Assembly (NCBI GenBank): GCA_026261815.1
Contig: JAMPIT010000493.1
Coordinates: 3,861,501 to 3,925,500 of the forward strand
DNA length: 64,000 nt
Source of the DNA: Monarcha castaneiventris obscurior
Taxonomy: Eukaryota > Chordata > Aves > Passeriformes > Monarchidae
Direction: 5' to 3'
Shown here: positions 28,547 to 43,500 of the stretch, one piece after another
Layout of the letters: each line of letters begins with the position of its first letter
Numbering within the stretch: the stretch's first letter is position 1
Program-made: the position numbers and the translations under genes
Notes under the pieces: generated by a model
Databases searched by the model: none
What the model was told of the DNA's origin: nothing
The model's input: only the letters and a program-made list of their open reading frames with translations

Positions 28547-31500
28547 GTAAGTTGCCTTCTCTTTTAAGTTTCTTTCTCCCTCATCTCTCCCCGGCGCAGG
28601 CAGGAGCCCTCCCGAGCGGCTGGAGAAGCTTCTGGCATCCCCCCGCCTTCCCAAGGCGTCTCCTGCGAACACCTTTGTGGAGATTTTGCGCTGGGAATCT
28701 TCACCAGCTCTGCCTGACCCAGCGATGGAAATGGACCCGCCGCTTTCTTCCTTCTTAGACATCCATTTCGCTGCTGGAAAGGCTGGGCTGCAGCAAAGGC
28801 TGTTACTTTTGGGGAGGGAGGAGGTGAAACGTGTCTGGACAAACCTCAGAAAAGCGCTTTTAGCAGGTTTGGGAGATGCTCAAAACTTTCTCCGGCTCCT
28901 GACCTTGTTTTCTCAACAGCTTTGGTGCCTGGGGCACGGGAAGTGTCCATGTGCACCTCGGCACAGCACCTTGCACTGACCAGAGTGGATTTGGGGGAGG
29001 TAGGAGAGCTGGGCAGCCTATGCTGTTTGGTTCAAGGTAAAAGTCTGCCCCTTTTTTCTTCAGCCCATCAATTTAGGCAGAGTTTGACCTTGTCTTGTCC
29101 GGGACGGATGCGCTGGGTCCTGCTTAGTGAGGGGTGTGACAGCTGCCTCCAAAATGGGGCTCTTGGTGCAGAGAGCTCTGAGTTTCCCCCAGCACTTGAA
29201 CTTTGAGGTCAAACGAGTTTGGTTCAAATTGGGGCAGTCCCAGCTGAAGGGACTATTCTGAGAAGGGCATCTGTGTGTTGGGCTGTCATCTTATAACAGG
29301 ACTTGGATTTTCTTTCTGCTGTTTCTCAGCTACAGTTCGTAGGCAGCTGCTCCCAAAATTGAGGGGTCTCAGTGCTTGTTTGCCTGCTGCAGCTGACAGC
29401 ATCCCAGTTGTCCTTGCTAGGCGGCTGCTGTCCCATTCTCATCTACAAGGGCATGCTAAAATTGGAAACAGGACTTAAGTACAGGTGTGCTGCTACCTTA
29501 AACTGCGAGAACACTTTGCTGTTTGTCCCGCTTGCTTAATAAACACTGTGTTCAATCCTTAGCACAGATTATCTCCACGGAGCTAACTTGGCTGTTTGAC
29601 TGGGAGGTGTGTAGGATAATAGCAATGGACTTCTTTAAGTGTGAGGCTAGGAGGAAAATCCTTGTGTTTGGGAGTGGAAAGATTTTTTTTTTTTTTCCCC
29701 TCATGTATTCTTGCTATATTTGGTCAGTTCTGCATCACTTTCCCTTCACTGAACTCTGAAACTAATGTATCTCTCTATAAAAAAGTAAGTTTTGCTGCAA
29801 CAGATGGGACAGGGTTTTACAGGGCTTGTCATGTTGCGTCAACACAGCACAACAGAATTCCCCTGGGGACGAGCTCTGAGTTCTCAGGACTGAAGGAGCA
29901 AACGGGCAATCCTTATTTCTTGCTCTTTGTCTTAAAAATAACTCCCTTCTTTTTAAAGATGAAATGAGAAGAGACATGGAGAGGCTTCCCCAGGCCACAG
30001 CGCTGGCTGGGATGGCGTGCTGATGTTATCCCAGGGATGCTCTAGGGGGGAAAGAAGCAGGATCCAGATCCAGAGTGACCTCCCAGCTCCCTCTTTGATC
30101 TCTCACCGAATAATTTCTAATAGGGGCGGTGTGGGGTTTTTCCCTTGGCTCTGCCACCAGTGGGATGTTGGATGCCCCGGTGGTGGCACGAGCACAGCCC
30201 TGTGATACACAGCTGCTGCTTAACTGAGGCTTTAGGACGTTTATCTTTGTTGTGGGTGCAAAATCTGGAACCGTTCACAGGACAGATTTGCCCACAGTAA
30301 AAAGTTTCCCAAAATTAAAGGGGTTTCCAGCATTTAGTGCAGTGGTTTTGCACTGCCTTCCCTTAGGAGCTCGAGGCCTGTTTCAACTGATTTGTAACAC
30401 ATCCCTTGTTCTTTCAGGTTGCAAAAGATGCGTGACTGCTGCCTTTCCCCCTGTTTCACATCCCAGCCTGTTCTTTGCTGGGGAGGTCAGTTGCACCTTT
30501 AAATAGAGTTGGAGCAATCTTACAAGGGTGAGTCTGTCCTCTAATATTGTGCGTTCTTTTTAAAGTTTTTTTATGACCTTGAGTAAAAGTAGTAAAAGAA
30601 CTTTAAAACAACACGCAATATTAGGAGTAGGGCCCCTTGAGACACCTGTCCATCTGGGCTCTGATCTTTACCTGTAGGTAGGAGCTTAAGATCTCTATTT
30701 GAGTAGTCCTGACTTCTCCTTTTTAGAATCTCAAGTCCTGAGAGGAGCAGTATGACACTGACCAGCTTTCAGACACCTGATTTATCTCCTCACTTTGTTT
30801 ACTGCAAAACTTCCAGTGCTGCTTCCATTTCAGGCTCTGAGCATTATCTTCTGGCACAGTTCTGATCTTCACAGTTCTCCTTGAGCATTCTCTGGTTATG
30901 GGACAGTGACTAATGGTCAGTCTTACTTTCACTTTAGGTTTTCAGAGCTTTAGTTGATGGTAGTGACTGCCAGGGAGAGAAGATGGACAATGAGTACCCT
31001 GTGAAATTTGAAATAATTAAGATGTTCCTTAGATTCAGCACCACTGAAATATAAACAAACCCATATATTTACTTTTATACATTGAGAGGGATGATTATTT
31101 TATTTTAAATTCTTTCTGTGATGGAAAGAAAACTCCTGCTGTAATTAGGACACTTGGCACCTGATTACGAGCTGCATTTCCATGGGAGAAACATAATTTC
31201 TGTGACCAGTGCTGGTCCCTAATGGGCCTGCGTGCTGCTGGGGGGAGGGAGGTCTAGGAAGTCTTTTTGATCTTTAGTCCAACAGATGCATTTAGATCTC
31301 TAATTGCAGTGCCTGGCTCAGAAGGCACAAATCTTACATTCTACTCACTGCTTATGTGTTTGGGTTGGAGGGGGTTGGTGATTGAATGTTGCTAATGCCT
31401 CCCCAGTGCTCCTGCAGCTCTGCGATGTGGGATGTGATACCGTCTCACTGCCAACTGTGGATGTGAGTATTCCAGAGATTCACTCTGTTTGCAGCGTGGA

Positions 31501-34500
31501 AAATGCTGGTGATCTGAAGATAAAGCATTGCCATGAGCCTAAACAACATGGAATTAGGAAAACATGGGGATTTGTGTTGTGACCTCTGGCTGCAGGGAGC
31601 TAGGTCACAACGCTAAACCCAGCGTGGTGTTTTCCATGACTAGGTGGGACGTGAGCCCTGCTTTGGGAGGAGACAGTGCATTCAGAGGACTTGCAGCAGC
31701 CTCCCTCAGCTGAAGGAGGATTTCTGGCAGGAAATGTACTCTTTAGGTCATCTTGCCAGCACATGAGAGGGTGGGCAGAGGGGAGTCAGAGCATCTCTGT
31801 GCAGTTTAAGTGGAGCACAGAACATGGCTGAGCAGGCTGGGCTCATGTGGATCTTCCTGTGCTGGCCAGCACAGCTTTAGGGGAAGTTCCTTCACCAGGA
31901 ATGGGCTGGTAGGAGTAGAGGAAAATCTGCCTGGTATTTGCCCGTAGTTGGGCTGCATGGCTTTGGTGTGGCTGGAATAAGTGATTCCAGTGGCAGATGA
32001 GCAATAGGGACTGTTCTTCAAATATCCAGTCATGCTGGGTGGATGGAGAGAGGCAAAGGAGAGCTCAGATAGTTTTAAGGATATCTGAACAGATTGTATC
32101 CAGGAAGCTGCCATTCCCTTTCCCTTTCCTGGCTGTTCTTGTACTGGGGGATTAGGAAGTGCACTGCAGAGCTGCCATTGTGCTGGCTGGACCATGACTG
32201 ATCTTTATTTAAAGATTTGCTAAAGTTTGAAAAGCAATTCAGAGTCAGGCTGTGGCTTGATTTGGCCACAGTCGGGCACAGCACAGACTCTCTGTCCTCT
32301 GCTCCAGCTCCTTCTGAGTCTGTACCAGTTCCTAGAGTCTGTAGATGTGGGGAGAGTTGTGAGTTTGCAGAGCTGAGACCAGGGAAAGTGTTTATAATGA
32401 AGAGGATATTGCCAAAATAAGATACCATCATTAAGAGCTTTGTGTGCAGATTTCTCTTCAAATCGAATGTTTGCACTGTGAGCTGGCCGGAAGCTCCCTA
32501 GGGAGATAACCTGACAAATGTCTTAGATTCTGGTCACAGAGGGGGAGAAGGAAACATAGCCTGGGCTGAGGGCACTTCTCAGAGGCACTGAAACAGGCTC
32601 TGATGGCACAAAATACTGCAAGTACACTTGCCCCTTGAAATTTGATTCAGCTGAACATGGAGTATGGAGTCTCTTTGGCTGTCCTTTGTCTTGAGAGCCT
32701 GGTACGGTGGTTTTTGACTGTCTTCAGTGGAGCATTTTAAAGTACAATCTGATACAGCCTCACAGTGTTTCCTAAAATACTGCAGTGTGTCACTTCCTCA
32801 ATAAACTATAGGTGACTCCTGAGCTGTTTGCATTTAGATGTGAATTTGAGACAGGTTTTATAAACACTTTTGTATTCACGGCTTAATATCCTCTTGGCAT
32901 GTTTTGAGACTGCGGAAAGTTAGATCATCCTTCCTGGGCAGTGTTTACAGAGAGATTCCAGATCAATAGGAATTTTTACTGGCCAGTTGCTGTGAGTAGG
33001 ATTTTTAAAGCCATAAACGGGGATTTTTTCTCTTAGATGCTGTCATGCCCCAGAGGAGCTGGTTTAGTGATGGAGCTGGTGTGAGGATAGCAGCTCATTT
33101 TGCTTGGAGATGTGATTTATCTGCAGAACCTAAAATGTTATTTTTCCCAGAAGCAGCTTTTTCTCTGCTGGGTGTGTGGTCTGGGTTACTGCGGTGGCAC
33201 CTTCTAGTGCAGGTCTGCCTGTGTCTGCAGATGAGTGATCAGTAACTGTGGTAGCTCAGGTTCATGGGATTATGCTGTTAGTCCTGGAGCTGGGTGAAAA
33301 CAGTTCTTGCTGTCAATTCAATTCTTCTATCCCCTAAAGCAACAACCAGGTGGGAGCTCAGGATGGAGAGGATTTAGAGAGAAAAGAGCTGGGATGGAAG
33401 AGAACACAAGGGAAAGGTAATAGGAAGGGGAAATTTATCTTTGAACTCTATGGCTGCTGCCAGGCTGTGTGGTCGATAAGGCTGTGCCCTGCCCTTGACT
33501 TCCATGCAAATATCCCTTTTGATAAAAGTCCTCTGGAATCTGGTGCTTTACAGCAGGAGTTGCACCAACAGTCCCCTCTTTATTGTCCTTGACTCAGTCA
33601 AGGTTTATCAGACTCTTTCCCTGGCGGGTATCTTGTCTAACCAAAGCCTCCAGGAAGGGATCTGGTGCAAGGTGTGCCCCTGGGGTGCACATAACTCAGC
33701 TGCTCTTGGGGAGCTGCCTGTGGATCCTGCTGTGCCTAAGGCTCCTGGGACTCTGGAGTGCTGCAGGCAGGGCTGATCCGGGTCTTTCATGGGCAGTTTT
33801 ATCTCGTATCCACTGCTCTTGTTTACTTGCAGCCAACAGTTGGAGCAGAGCTGGGATTTATTGTCTGACCAGAGCCGCTCATTCCTCTGAGTTGTCATCT
33901 GTCCTGTCTCTTCTGCTGCTCCCTGCACCCATGTTTGACAACTGAGCTGTTTTAGTGCCCCAAGCCAAGCTGTTTTAGTGTCCCTCTTGGCGCGGGGGAG
34001 CAAACTTGCCTTTCTGATTTCTTGTTTCAGCAGCACAGAAACCGCATTGCTGCTGTACAGCGAGTAGGAGAACACTGGGCTCTGGTTTCTGCTGGCTACA
34101 TCATGGAATCATGAAATTGGAAAAGACCTTTAACACTGAGCACAGCTGTTAACCCAGCTTTGCCAAAGCTACCCCTAAACCACATCCCCAAGTGCCACAT
34201 CTACATGTCTTTTAAATCCCTCCACAGATGGTGACTCCACCACTTCCATGGGCAGCATGTTCCAAGGCTTGACAACCCTTTCAGGGAAGAAATATTTCCT
34301 AATATCTGATCTAAACCTCCCCTAGAACAATGTGAGACCCTTTCCTCTTGAGCACCACAAATCTGGTTTTGTTTGCCACCACTTAGCACCGAAAGTGCCA
34401 CCTTGCAAGGGGTGTTTTGCTGAGATGAGTCTGGCTGGACTGGTTTTGAAGCTTTCCTTCCTGCCATGAGATTCAGGGCTGACTAAGACCACTTGCATAG

Positions 34501-37500
34501 TGTCTCCAATGGATTTTTTTTTTCCCAGTACTGAGGTAGGATTGTGCTGTCTGCAGTGAAGTCAGGGTGCACGTGCCTCCAAAGGGAGCTTGCAAGACTT
34601 GCCTTGCAGTTGTGGAGGAACAAGTGTGAGTCATTAAACATTTCCCACCACACACTGCTCTGGGGTGTGTGTGTATGTTTCTGAGTTTGTTTGGACTTGG
34701 ATGCCATAGCAGTGATGAGGACTAAGCTTGGTGGTTGCAAATACCAGACTATCCTCGTCAGGACAGCAGGATCCCACCTGCAAAACTCACCTCTACTGTG
34801 GGTCTATCCCTGAGGTGCCCAGGATTGCCTTTACTTGACCAGCTGCCAGCTCCTTTTATAGATACTGAAGGTACTGAGGATGCCTTTGCATTGCAGCTGC
34901 AAATTTTAACCCAGCTGGGCTGAGAGGAGCCCAGTTAGAGATGTGTGAGACTTGCCCGGCCTGGGCTGCAGGGGGATGCTGCAGTTGGTACCCGGGCAGG
35001 GCTGGTGACAGTCTGGCACGTACAGCTCTCGAGGTGGCAGTTCAGTCACCAGCCCAGCCATTGCAAAACGTGCTGCCAGACACACGGTGGGGAGGGTGTG
35101 TGTGCCAGAGACGTGCTTTGGAGCCAGCTAAGCAAACATATCCCGTGGCATCCAAGTGTCTGTTACCTCAGCTGTCCCAGGCACACTCTGCAGGCCAGCT
35201 TCTAGCTGGGACCTCCAGCTTTGGCTCACAGCTGAGCCCAGCAGTTGCTGATGGGACAGAAGCGTGCCAGGGTCAGGCTGTGTTGCTCTTTCACTTCTGA
35301 AGGCACGGATCTTTGTGACAATTGAAGTGCAAGGCTAAGTTAGTGGTAAGGAGATGGATGACTGCTGAAGGCTGTAGGCCAGGAAAAAAACCAGCAGCAG
35401 ATGTGGGCTCTTTTTTATTTAGGGTTAGTCCTGATCTGCAGAATTTTGGCACATGTCCAGGTAAATACGGTACAAGTGCAGACAGGAAACTGCTGCCACA
35501 ATCAGCATGGTGAACAAAGGTATTTTTCAGGCAAAAACTGTTTCCTAATTCATTGTGTGGCTATGGCTGCCGAGCAGATCCTGGGAGAGGAGGGAATTGC
35601 CCCGGCTCCATCTCACTTGGCCCAAGCATCTCACTGCTGCAGGGTCTCACAGCCGAGGCTCTGGGTTAAAGCACAAATGCCTTTAAGTGCTTACTAATGG
35701 ATTACTTGTCAGTACAGCTAAATACTGAAGTGTCACCTGAGGGAAAAGTCTGCATTTTGGAGCCTTTTTAAATGCTCTTCAAAGTGAATCTTGGTTTTGC
35801 AAGAAAGAAATTGAAAAGAGAAGGAGGGTGACTAATCTTTGTTGTGATGAGTGTTGTAGATTTGATATTTGAGAAGAGGAATGAGTAATTTGAAAAAATG
35901 AAGTTAAAATCTCATTAATCAGTTATTTCAGAAAGAAAGTTCAAGGAAGAAAAAAAAGGAAAAGAGGTGGGAGTCAAAAAAAGTGACTCAGGTGGCATTA
36001 ATTGAGTGTGAGTAAATCATTCAACTCTAGTTGCACATCAGACCTGCTCAAGGGGGCATTGCACAGGCTGGCAAGGTGTCCTTTGCCATCAGGAGTTACA
36101 GCCTGTGCTCAGTCATACAGGCTTTGGGTACAGCAGTGACCTGCTGCAGATTGGTGTGTCCCAGGCCCCTCTCAGGGACATAAGAGGGAAAGAGACCCCC
36201 AGAGAAGAGGAGGATGTAGTTCTGCAGCTCCCTCTTGGGCAGTGCTCAGTTTTGGTGGTGTGTAACGTGGTCCAGTCCCTGCTCTGCAGCATGAGCTGCT
36301 GAGTTCCTCCATTTCTAATGTTCTTTTTTCTCTCCAGGCGTCTTGGTGCTGAGCTGGGGAAATCTGTGGTGTACCAGGAAACCAATGGAGGTAAGAGAAA
36401 TCTCTACTATTTGCAACTGTTTTGAGGTCATCTTAGAAATGCTGGGTAACTCCATTGGCCAGACTTGTCTAAGAAGTGCAGTGATTCAGCTGTGATGTTA
36501 CTGCTGCTCCTGGCAGTGCTAAACCTCCATGGCTGACCTTGGACAAGGCAATTAAACATGTTCCTTGTTTTCCCTTGTTATCTTGTTTGTTTGCCCATCT
36601 GCAAACTCTCCTCTAGAGTCCTGCCTCAGGTTTTAGCTGCTGCCAAATCTTTTATGTTCCTATGCTGAGCAAAACATCTCCAGGTTTAAAAGTAATGCCC
36701 TGCTTTTTCAGTGTCTGCCTTGTGAACTTTTAAATTATCCCTTTCTTTCAGCCCTTCCCTGCCACAGAGAATTTACAGCTGCCCTTGCTTTTAAAAGTGC
36801 AAATTCATGGCTGTGTTGGGGAAAATGCCTCTTGGAGGTTGCTTTTGTTTTTAAGGAAGTTAACACTCTGCAAGTGTCCATTTTCAGATGCTGGGCTAAA
36901 ACAGAGTTCTGTGGCCAAGAGTCATTTACTGTTTCAAGACCTCCATTACCTTGTTTGCAAGAGAGAGTAGAACCAGAGAGCTGCTACAGGCTGGAGGAAG
37001 GGGTGGAGGATTTGTGGTAGTGCTGCTGCTCTTGCAGCCTGAATGGGCCTCACAGTGGGAGAGCTGCTGTGGTTATGGTTGGGCTGGCTGGTGCATTCCT
37101 GCCAGGGAGAGCTCGCTGCCCTTTGGGGTTGGTTTTAAATCAGGTTGCTTGCTAAGAGGTCTAAAGTCGTTTTTCATCACTGCACAGCAGATCAGTCTGC
37201 TCTCAGCAGAGTCCTGTAGGGTTACTGCCAGGGCAAGGCAATTAGACTTGGAATTCCGTAGCTGAGGGGCTGTTTCTCTCCTTTTCCTTATCCCTGCCCT
37301 CTAGCTCGTGACTGTGTGGGAAATGAGTGGCTAATGCAGGCACCTTGGGAAACCTGGAGTCATTGCTTTGGCTTTGCAGAGCTGCTTGGGGCTCAACTTC
37401 TGCATTTGAGTCAGGGACTGTAGGAGTGGTACTCAGCAGAGATCCAGACTTCCAGCCTGTGTCAGTGGGGAAATGTCTTGACCTTAATAGTGAAATTGGG

Positions 37501-40500
37501 GAGTTCTTGCTCTGAACTCGGTACTGCTGGTGTTACTTTGAGCTCTCCAGTCAGCATGGAGCTGATCCCATGTAAGCTGTGAAAGAGCAAAGTGCAAAAA
37601 GTGCTGAGTTACCTTCTTGGAAGTACTGAAGGTTGTTCTGCCTTGGGTGGTTAATTGCTCACTAATGATTGTGCTGTTGACAGCTCTCAGCACTCCATGG
37701 AGGCATGAAATGGAGTTCTCATTGAGAGTTAGGTAACTTGTCTTCTAAAATTTTAAAATTCTAAATGCTAAAATTCTAATTTCTAAATTCTCAAATTCTA
37801 AATTCTAGAAAAAAATAAACAGCTATTCAGCCTGCCCTTGCTCTGTAAATACAGCTCACTGGTATGTCATGCCAGCTCTACCAGGACCAGCCTTTGGAAA
37901 ATCCACTTGGCTCATCCGTGTATGTATGTGCACAAAGGGCAAGGGAGCGAGTCCTCATCTGCCCTGACCAGGGGGCAAGGTTGCTGCTAAAACATGGTGT
38001 GTTGTCACTGTCAACCTGATGTTTGAAAACAAAACTGACTCTTGTTTTCCATCCTTTTCAGAAACAAGAGTTGAAATAAAGGAGTCTGTCCGGGGACAGG
38101 ATATCTTCATCATACAGACAATCCCCAGGTGAGGCATTCGGGGCTCGGTTTTGCGCCTGGGACGTGTTTGAATACCTGGATCTGTAGATGGTTCAGTGGT
38201 TTGCTCACTGTTAACCAGCACAATAACCAGTGGAACTCTTGCAGTGTTGTCATTGCTCTGACTTAGATGTAAGGCCCCACGTAGTGTTAAGCTGTTAACA
38301 TTCCCAGGGGATTGATTGCAGCACTGAGATGCTTCCCATCAAATGGCTGGAGTGTGTCACTTGAGGCAGGAACAGGAATGACTGATGGTTTCCACTGAAA
38401 CATCCCTGGTCTGTGAGTTGGTGGCCTTTCAGCTGTTTGGTGATTTCTGACTGGCATTTCCATCCCAGGATTTTCCTTTGCCTCCCAACCACCAAGCAGC
38501 AGAGCCAGCGTCAAACAGCAGCTGCTGCTTTTGTTACAGGCTGGATTACTCTTCCTCTTTTGCTCTAGTGATGTGAAACTGAGCTCAGGGGGAAGCCCAT
38601 GGCTTCTCTCATGTACTTTTACAGTTCTTGATGATGGTGGGCCTTTCTGGGTTTTGTTTTGGACTGCTCTAGGCTTGGAGTAAGAAAAGTGCTGCAAGTA
38701 ACCAGGGGATGAAAAAACCATCTGTAACCCCAGGAACCTTGCTCCTTGCTGGCTCAGGAAGAGTAATGGGATAGCACTAGGGTGGTGGGAAGGGAGCCTG
38801 CTCTTAAATGATAACTGCAAATCGACCTACTCTGAGTAGGGGAGGTGCTGTTTTCAGAGATGAGATACTGATATTAGCAAAACAAGGATGTTCCTTCTCT
38901 GATAGCTTTTTTCCAAGTTACCAAATTCTGCTCAGATTTTGGAGACCACAAGAAGTAATAAGTAGCAGAGCTCAAGTGTAGCTCATAAGTAGCGGGGAGC
39001 GGAATTGCCTGGACACAGGATTTTTCCTTGCTTGCCAAAGTAGTAGAGCCCTCTGAGAATTCAAGTTCATTTCCTCTGTGAAATGCTCGGCCTGTTGTAA
39101 AGAAAACAGTAGGACTACTAGACCAGCTTACTTGGTTCTGGAATTCCTCTTGCAGGCAGAAACATTTTCTTAGGGCTCATCTCTCTCCAGAGAGATGCCC
39201 CAAGTGTTTCCTCCCTCAGGGAACAACTAAATCTCTGCAAGATGAAAATCCCCTGCTGTAAGATTATGTTTCGGGTGAGTGGTGCCATTCTGTTGTCCCT
39301 TGTGAGGGAGTTCTCTGAAATAACTTGTAACTGAAGCTGTGTAAACATGAAACAGATCAAGTGTTCAGAGAGAGGTATCTCAGAGTATTAGGGACAGGAA
39401 CAGTTTTGGGAGGGGAAAACCTCCCCTCGTGTTTAACTTGATCATCCCCTTGTTTTTCCATTAACTGAATTCAGTGTTTTGGGCCAAGAAATGGGTCTTT
39501 TTTAGCCAAAATGTTCAAGGCCCTCCAGATGAGGAGCCAGTGTTGTGCAGCCAAGTCATCTTTCATTCCTAAACTGCAGCTGTGCCTTGCTGCATTGCTA
39601 GAGAGGACAGGTTCAAGGACATCTCAGTTTTGCTGTGGGTTTCAGGGAGCTTTTCAGGAGAGTCAGAACAACAACTGTGTGGAATGATCTAAGAATAGGA
39701 CTTCCACACTCAGTAGTGGTTTGAAAATAAAATATTAGGACTTGTTAGTGGTGAGGGAAACAGCTTCGTTATGCTGCAGTGTGAATTCACAGTCTGCATC
39801 TTAAATGCACAGAGAGAACAAAAAGACCTGAATATTTGATACAGGCTCTCTGTCCTAAAAGCTGTAGCACAATCAAAAAAAAGGTGACAAGGACAGGTAC
39901 CATCCAAGACTGGTCTGTGGACTGGCATTTGTGTGAGGGGAAAATCAAATTGCTCATGTTTAGATGGTAGAAAAACAAACGAGTTGGTGGTTTTGTGATA
40001 CCCTTAAAGGCAAAAGGAGCCTTTTAGTGCTGAGTGTTGGTGCTGATTGTTGCAAAGTCCATGGACAGTGTCACATAAGGTGTTTGCTCAGCCTCGAGAG
40101 CAGGGGTGTCCAGGGATGGCCCAGGCAGGGATAAGGAGCAGCAAGGGAGGCTCTGGGGTGGTAAGCAGGGTGTGGGGGATATCTGAGCTGTCTCTGAGTG
40201 TCCTGGTAGTGAGCTGCCAGCCCCTGTGTGAGGTCTTGGCTCAGCCCTCCCAGCAGTAACTGACTGAGCATGGCTTTAGGGCCAGAGAAGGGGAGGGCAG
40301 CAAGGAGACTGGGATGCTGTCTTGGGTACTGTTTTGGAGATGCTGGGGCTGGGCTTCCCCCACCAGTGTCATTTTCCCTAACTGCTACCCTTGGCTGGGG
40401 TCAGTGCCCCTTGCGGAGGAGCAGATCAGTGATGGCTCAGCATGGAGCCATCTCAGCCCACTCACCCTGGGCCCTGCTGGAGGAACAGACACATCCACTC

Positions 40501-43500
40501 CTGCCTAGTGCCTGTGCCATCTGGTCTGCAGGAGCTTCCCAGAGCCCAGCTTGGGATCCTGCTTGAACACTGGGAGAAGTACCCTTCTGGAATAACTGCT
40601 CCATCAATATGGCTACTGGTGTCCTGCAGCATCTCCAGGACTGCTGGTGCCTTTTGAGGTCTCAGTCTTGTTCTCTACCTGCTTTCCATGTGAATATGTG
40701 TGTATTTTCAAAGAGTAAGTTGAAAAATAATGATGAAAAGTACTGAATTTCTCAGATGAACTTTAAATAGGCTTCAGTTTGACCACTTTGTTTTTATATG
40801 ACACTGATAGTAGCATCTTTTTCTTCTCTCACAGCCCCACTGGCACAGCTAAATCACCAAAGGAAAGAAACAGTTCTTTGTTTGCTCGTTGTCCTGTGTG
40901 GCAGGGGGCTGTGTTTTATGTAATTCTTGGCTGGGTGCTCCAGAGCCAACAAAGCTTTCTTGTGTGTAAATGGCATTGTGTGTGCGGGGCTGGTGGGGCC
41001 AGCGGGACAACAGAGACCCAGAGCCTCACAAAAGAAGAGGCATAAGTGGAGGTTAATTTCCAAAGGAAGGGAGAGCAGTGGGGAAATGGAAATGGTCAGA
41101 GGTTTGTCACGGGTCATGTCTCTGAGTGGTTGGAGAAGCTGTCTCTAGTGGCTGTCTCAGAAGGAAAACAGGGCCTGAGCAATGTCTGGATAATGTCCAG
41201 AAAGCTCTGCAGAGCTTTAGGCTGCTCTGTGCTGTTTGCTGCTCTGCTGCTGTGTGGAAAGATGGCCCAGTCAGCCCCTGCCCTGTCACCATGGGCTGAA
41301 CAGCTGAGCCACTACAGCACTGCCCTCCTGACTGGGCTGGGGACATGATGTGTCACGGGGGGCTGTCCCTGCTGCAAACCCCCAGGCAAGGGGGCCTCTG
41401 TTGCAGGAGTGCCTGTCCTGCCATCTGAAGCATGGGTTCTTCAGTTCCCCAAAGTTCTTGAGTCAGTCTGTGGCGATGCAGACAGTGTCTCTTGGTGTTG
41501 GTGTTAAGGAACTAAAGGGGAACTAAGGGCTGGGTTATTTTCCCCTTTCCCAAAATTAATTAAAAGTGCAGATCAGTACACTCCTACTGGGCCACTCCAG
41601 TCATTGTGGGGAAGCAAACTGTAAATGGGATGTTTCAGTCTCATGACCAGTGACAGGACTCAAGGAACCAGCATGAAGCTGAGTCAGGGCAGGTTTAGGT
41701 TGGCTATCAGGAAAAGGTTTTTCACCCAGAGGGTGGTTGAGCACTGGAACAGGCTCCCCAGGGAAGTGGTCTCAGCACCAAACCTGCCTGAGCTCAATGA
41801 GCATTTGAGCAACACTCTCAGGGACAGGGTGGGATTGTTGGGATGTCCTGTGCAGGACCAGGAGCTGTACTTGATGATCCTGATGGGTCCCTTTGAACTC
41901 AGCATATTCTGTGATTCCTCTGCCTACGCTGCTTTTTTGTTTTGTTGTTTTTTCTTTCAAGAAACAGTCCTTTAGCATTTCCTGTGCTGTTTTTCCTTCC
42001 ATCTCTAGATAAGTTAAAGAGTGTGGAGATGCTGACCTCCACCAAAGTGCCGTGTCTAGAGTTTGTACTGCTCCAAATGCAGTATTTCTTAAGGCAGAAA
42101 AAATAACCTGCCTTACACTGTTAAAGAGGAAAATACCCTAAGAAATCCAGTGTGGATGAAGTTGTGTTGGCTGCATGTGTGCTGCTTCTTTAAAAGACTA
42201 TGTTATTTCAAATTACACTGAATCAAGTGACATTTGTTCCAAAGTAAATTCTATACAAAGCTTTTTTTGTTTAATGATGGAGGGAAATCATCATACACCT
42301 TATGTTAGGATATAAAATCAAATTCCAGTCCACAGCTCTTGAGTGCTGTTGTCGTGTCCTGTGTGTGTAAGAGTTGATTGTAATTTGTTGTGGCATGATG
42401 GAAGGAGCTGCGTGGCTGCAATCTGGATCTGGCATACATTAGCCTGAGATGTAGCATTATTTGCTTGGAATTTTGGTGAGGGTGGTCTGGGTATAAATGG
42501 AAAAGAAATTGCATTGGAAAAACACCTGCTAATATTTGGAATTGTGTTCATATCTCCTAGAGATGTGAATATTGCTGTCATGGAGCTGCTGATCATGGCC
42601 TATGCACTGAAGACTTCCTGTGCCAGGAACATCATTGGGGTCATCCCCTACTTCCCCTACAGCAAACAGAGCAAAATGAGGAAGAGGGGCTCCATAGTCT
42701 GCAAGCTGCTGGCTTCAATGCTCGCCAAGGCAGGTGAGTGTCCCAGGGAGCAGCAGCACGGCAGGCTTGGTGCTGCTGGGCATCCCAAAGGTCATCTGTC
42801 CTTCCATTCTCCTGTTTGATGTGGGGATGTGCTGCTGAGATCTTGAGCCTCATTGGGGAAATTAATTCAGCTTTCTTGTGGTTCTTTGTAACTTGCACCT
42901 GGGGAAGTGGCCTAGAAATGTTATAGTGAAATACAGGGTCAGCCCAGTGCTGTGGCATCACGTGCCTGTTTCTCATTATGTCTGTGGAACTTCTGTGTTA
43001 ATCTGTTTATGATTATTTTATGACATGGCATAATAGCCTGAGTAATAGCTAAAACAGTCTGGAAAATGGAGGTCTTGAAGGAACTCCAGCCATGTGGGAG
43101 TATTTTCAATAAATTGTTGTCTTCTTTCTCCTTTAGGTTTAACACACATTATCACTATGGACCTTCATCAAAAGGAAATTCAAGGCTTCTTCAGCTTTCC
43201 AGTAGACAACCTGAGAGCATCCCCTTTCTTGCTTCAGTATATACAGGAAGAAGTGAGGTTACTCTAGTTCTATATATATCAACTTGTCTGAACTCATTTT
43301 AATGTGATGGCAGCGTTGGGCCTTTGCTTAAGTAGAGGTGGTGGTGTCAGTCTAGGTCAATTATTCTGTTAATGAATTCTTTCTCAGGGGGAACCTATTG
43401 CATGTTTCATGGAAAGATGTTACACTTCTATGATTGGATAGAAACTGAACTGCAGCACAAGCAGGAGAGGAGCTTGCTCTCTGTGGAGTTAGTGCCATTG

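Larger units (their letters stand above)
28547..36337 (+). other. PRPSAP1: PRPSAP1 intron 1
   Basis: 7.8 kb, more AT-rich than the left half of the window. It contains a 34-bp-arm inverted repeat (30541-30624) and a reverse-oriented CR1 fragment (34101-34350). I saw no other gene. Confidence 0.8.
36391..42560 (+). other. PRPSAP1: PRPSAP1 introns 2 and 3
   Basis: Introns 36391-38061 and 38129-42560. The first holds a short A/T-rich mini-repeat at 37737-37812, the second a sense-oriented CR1 fragment at 41640-41918. Otherwise nothing recognised. Confidence 0.75.
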
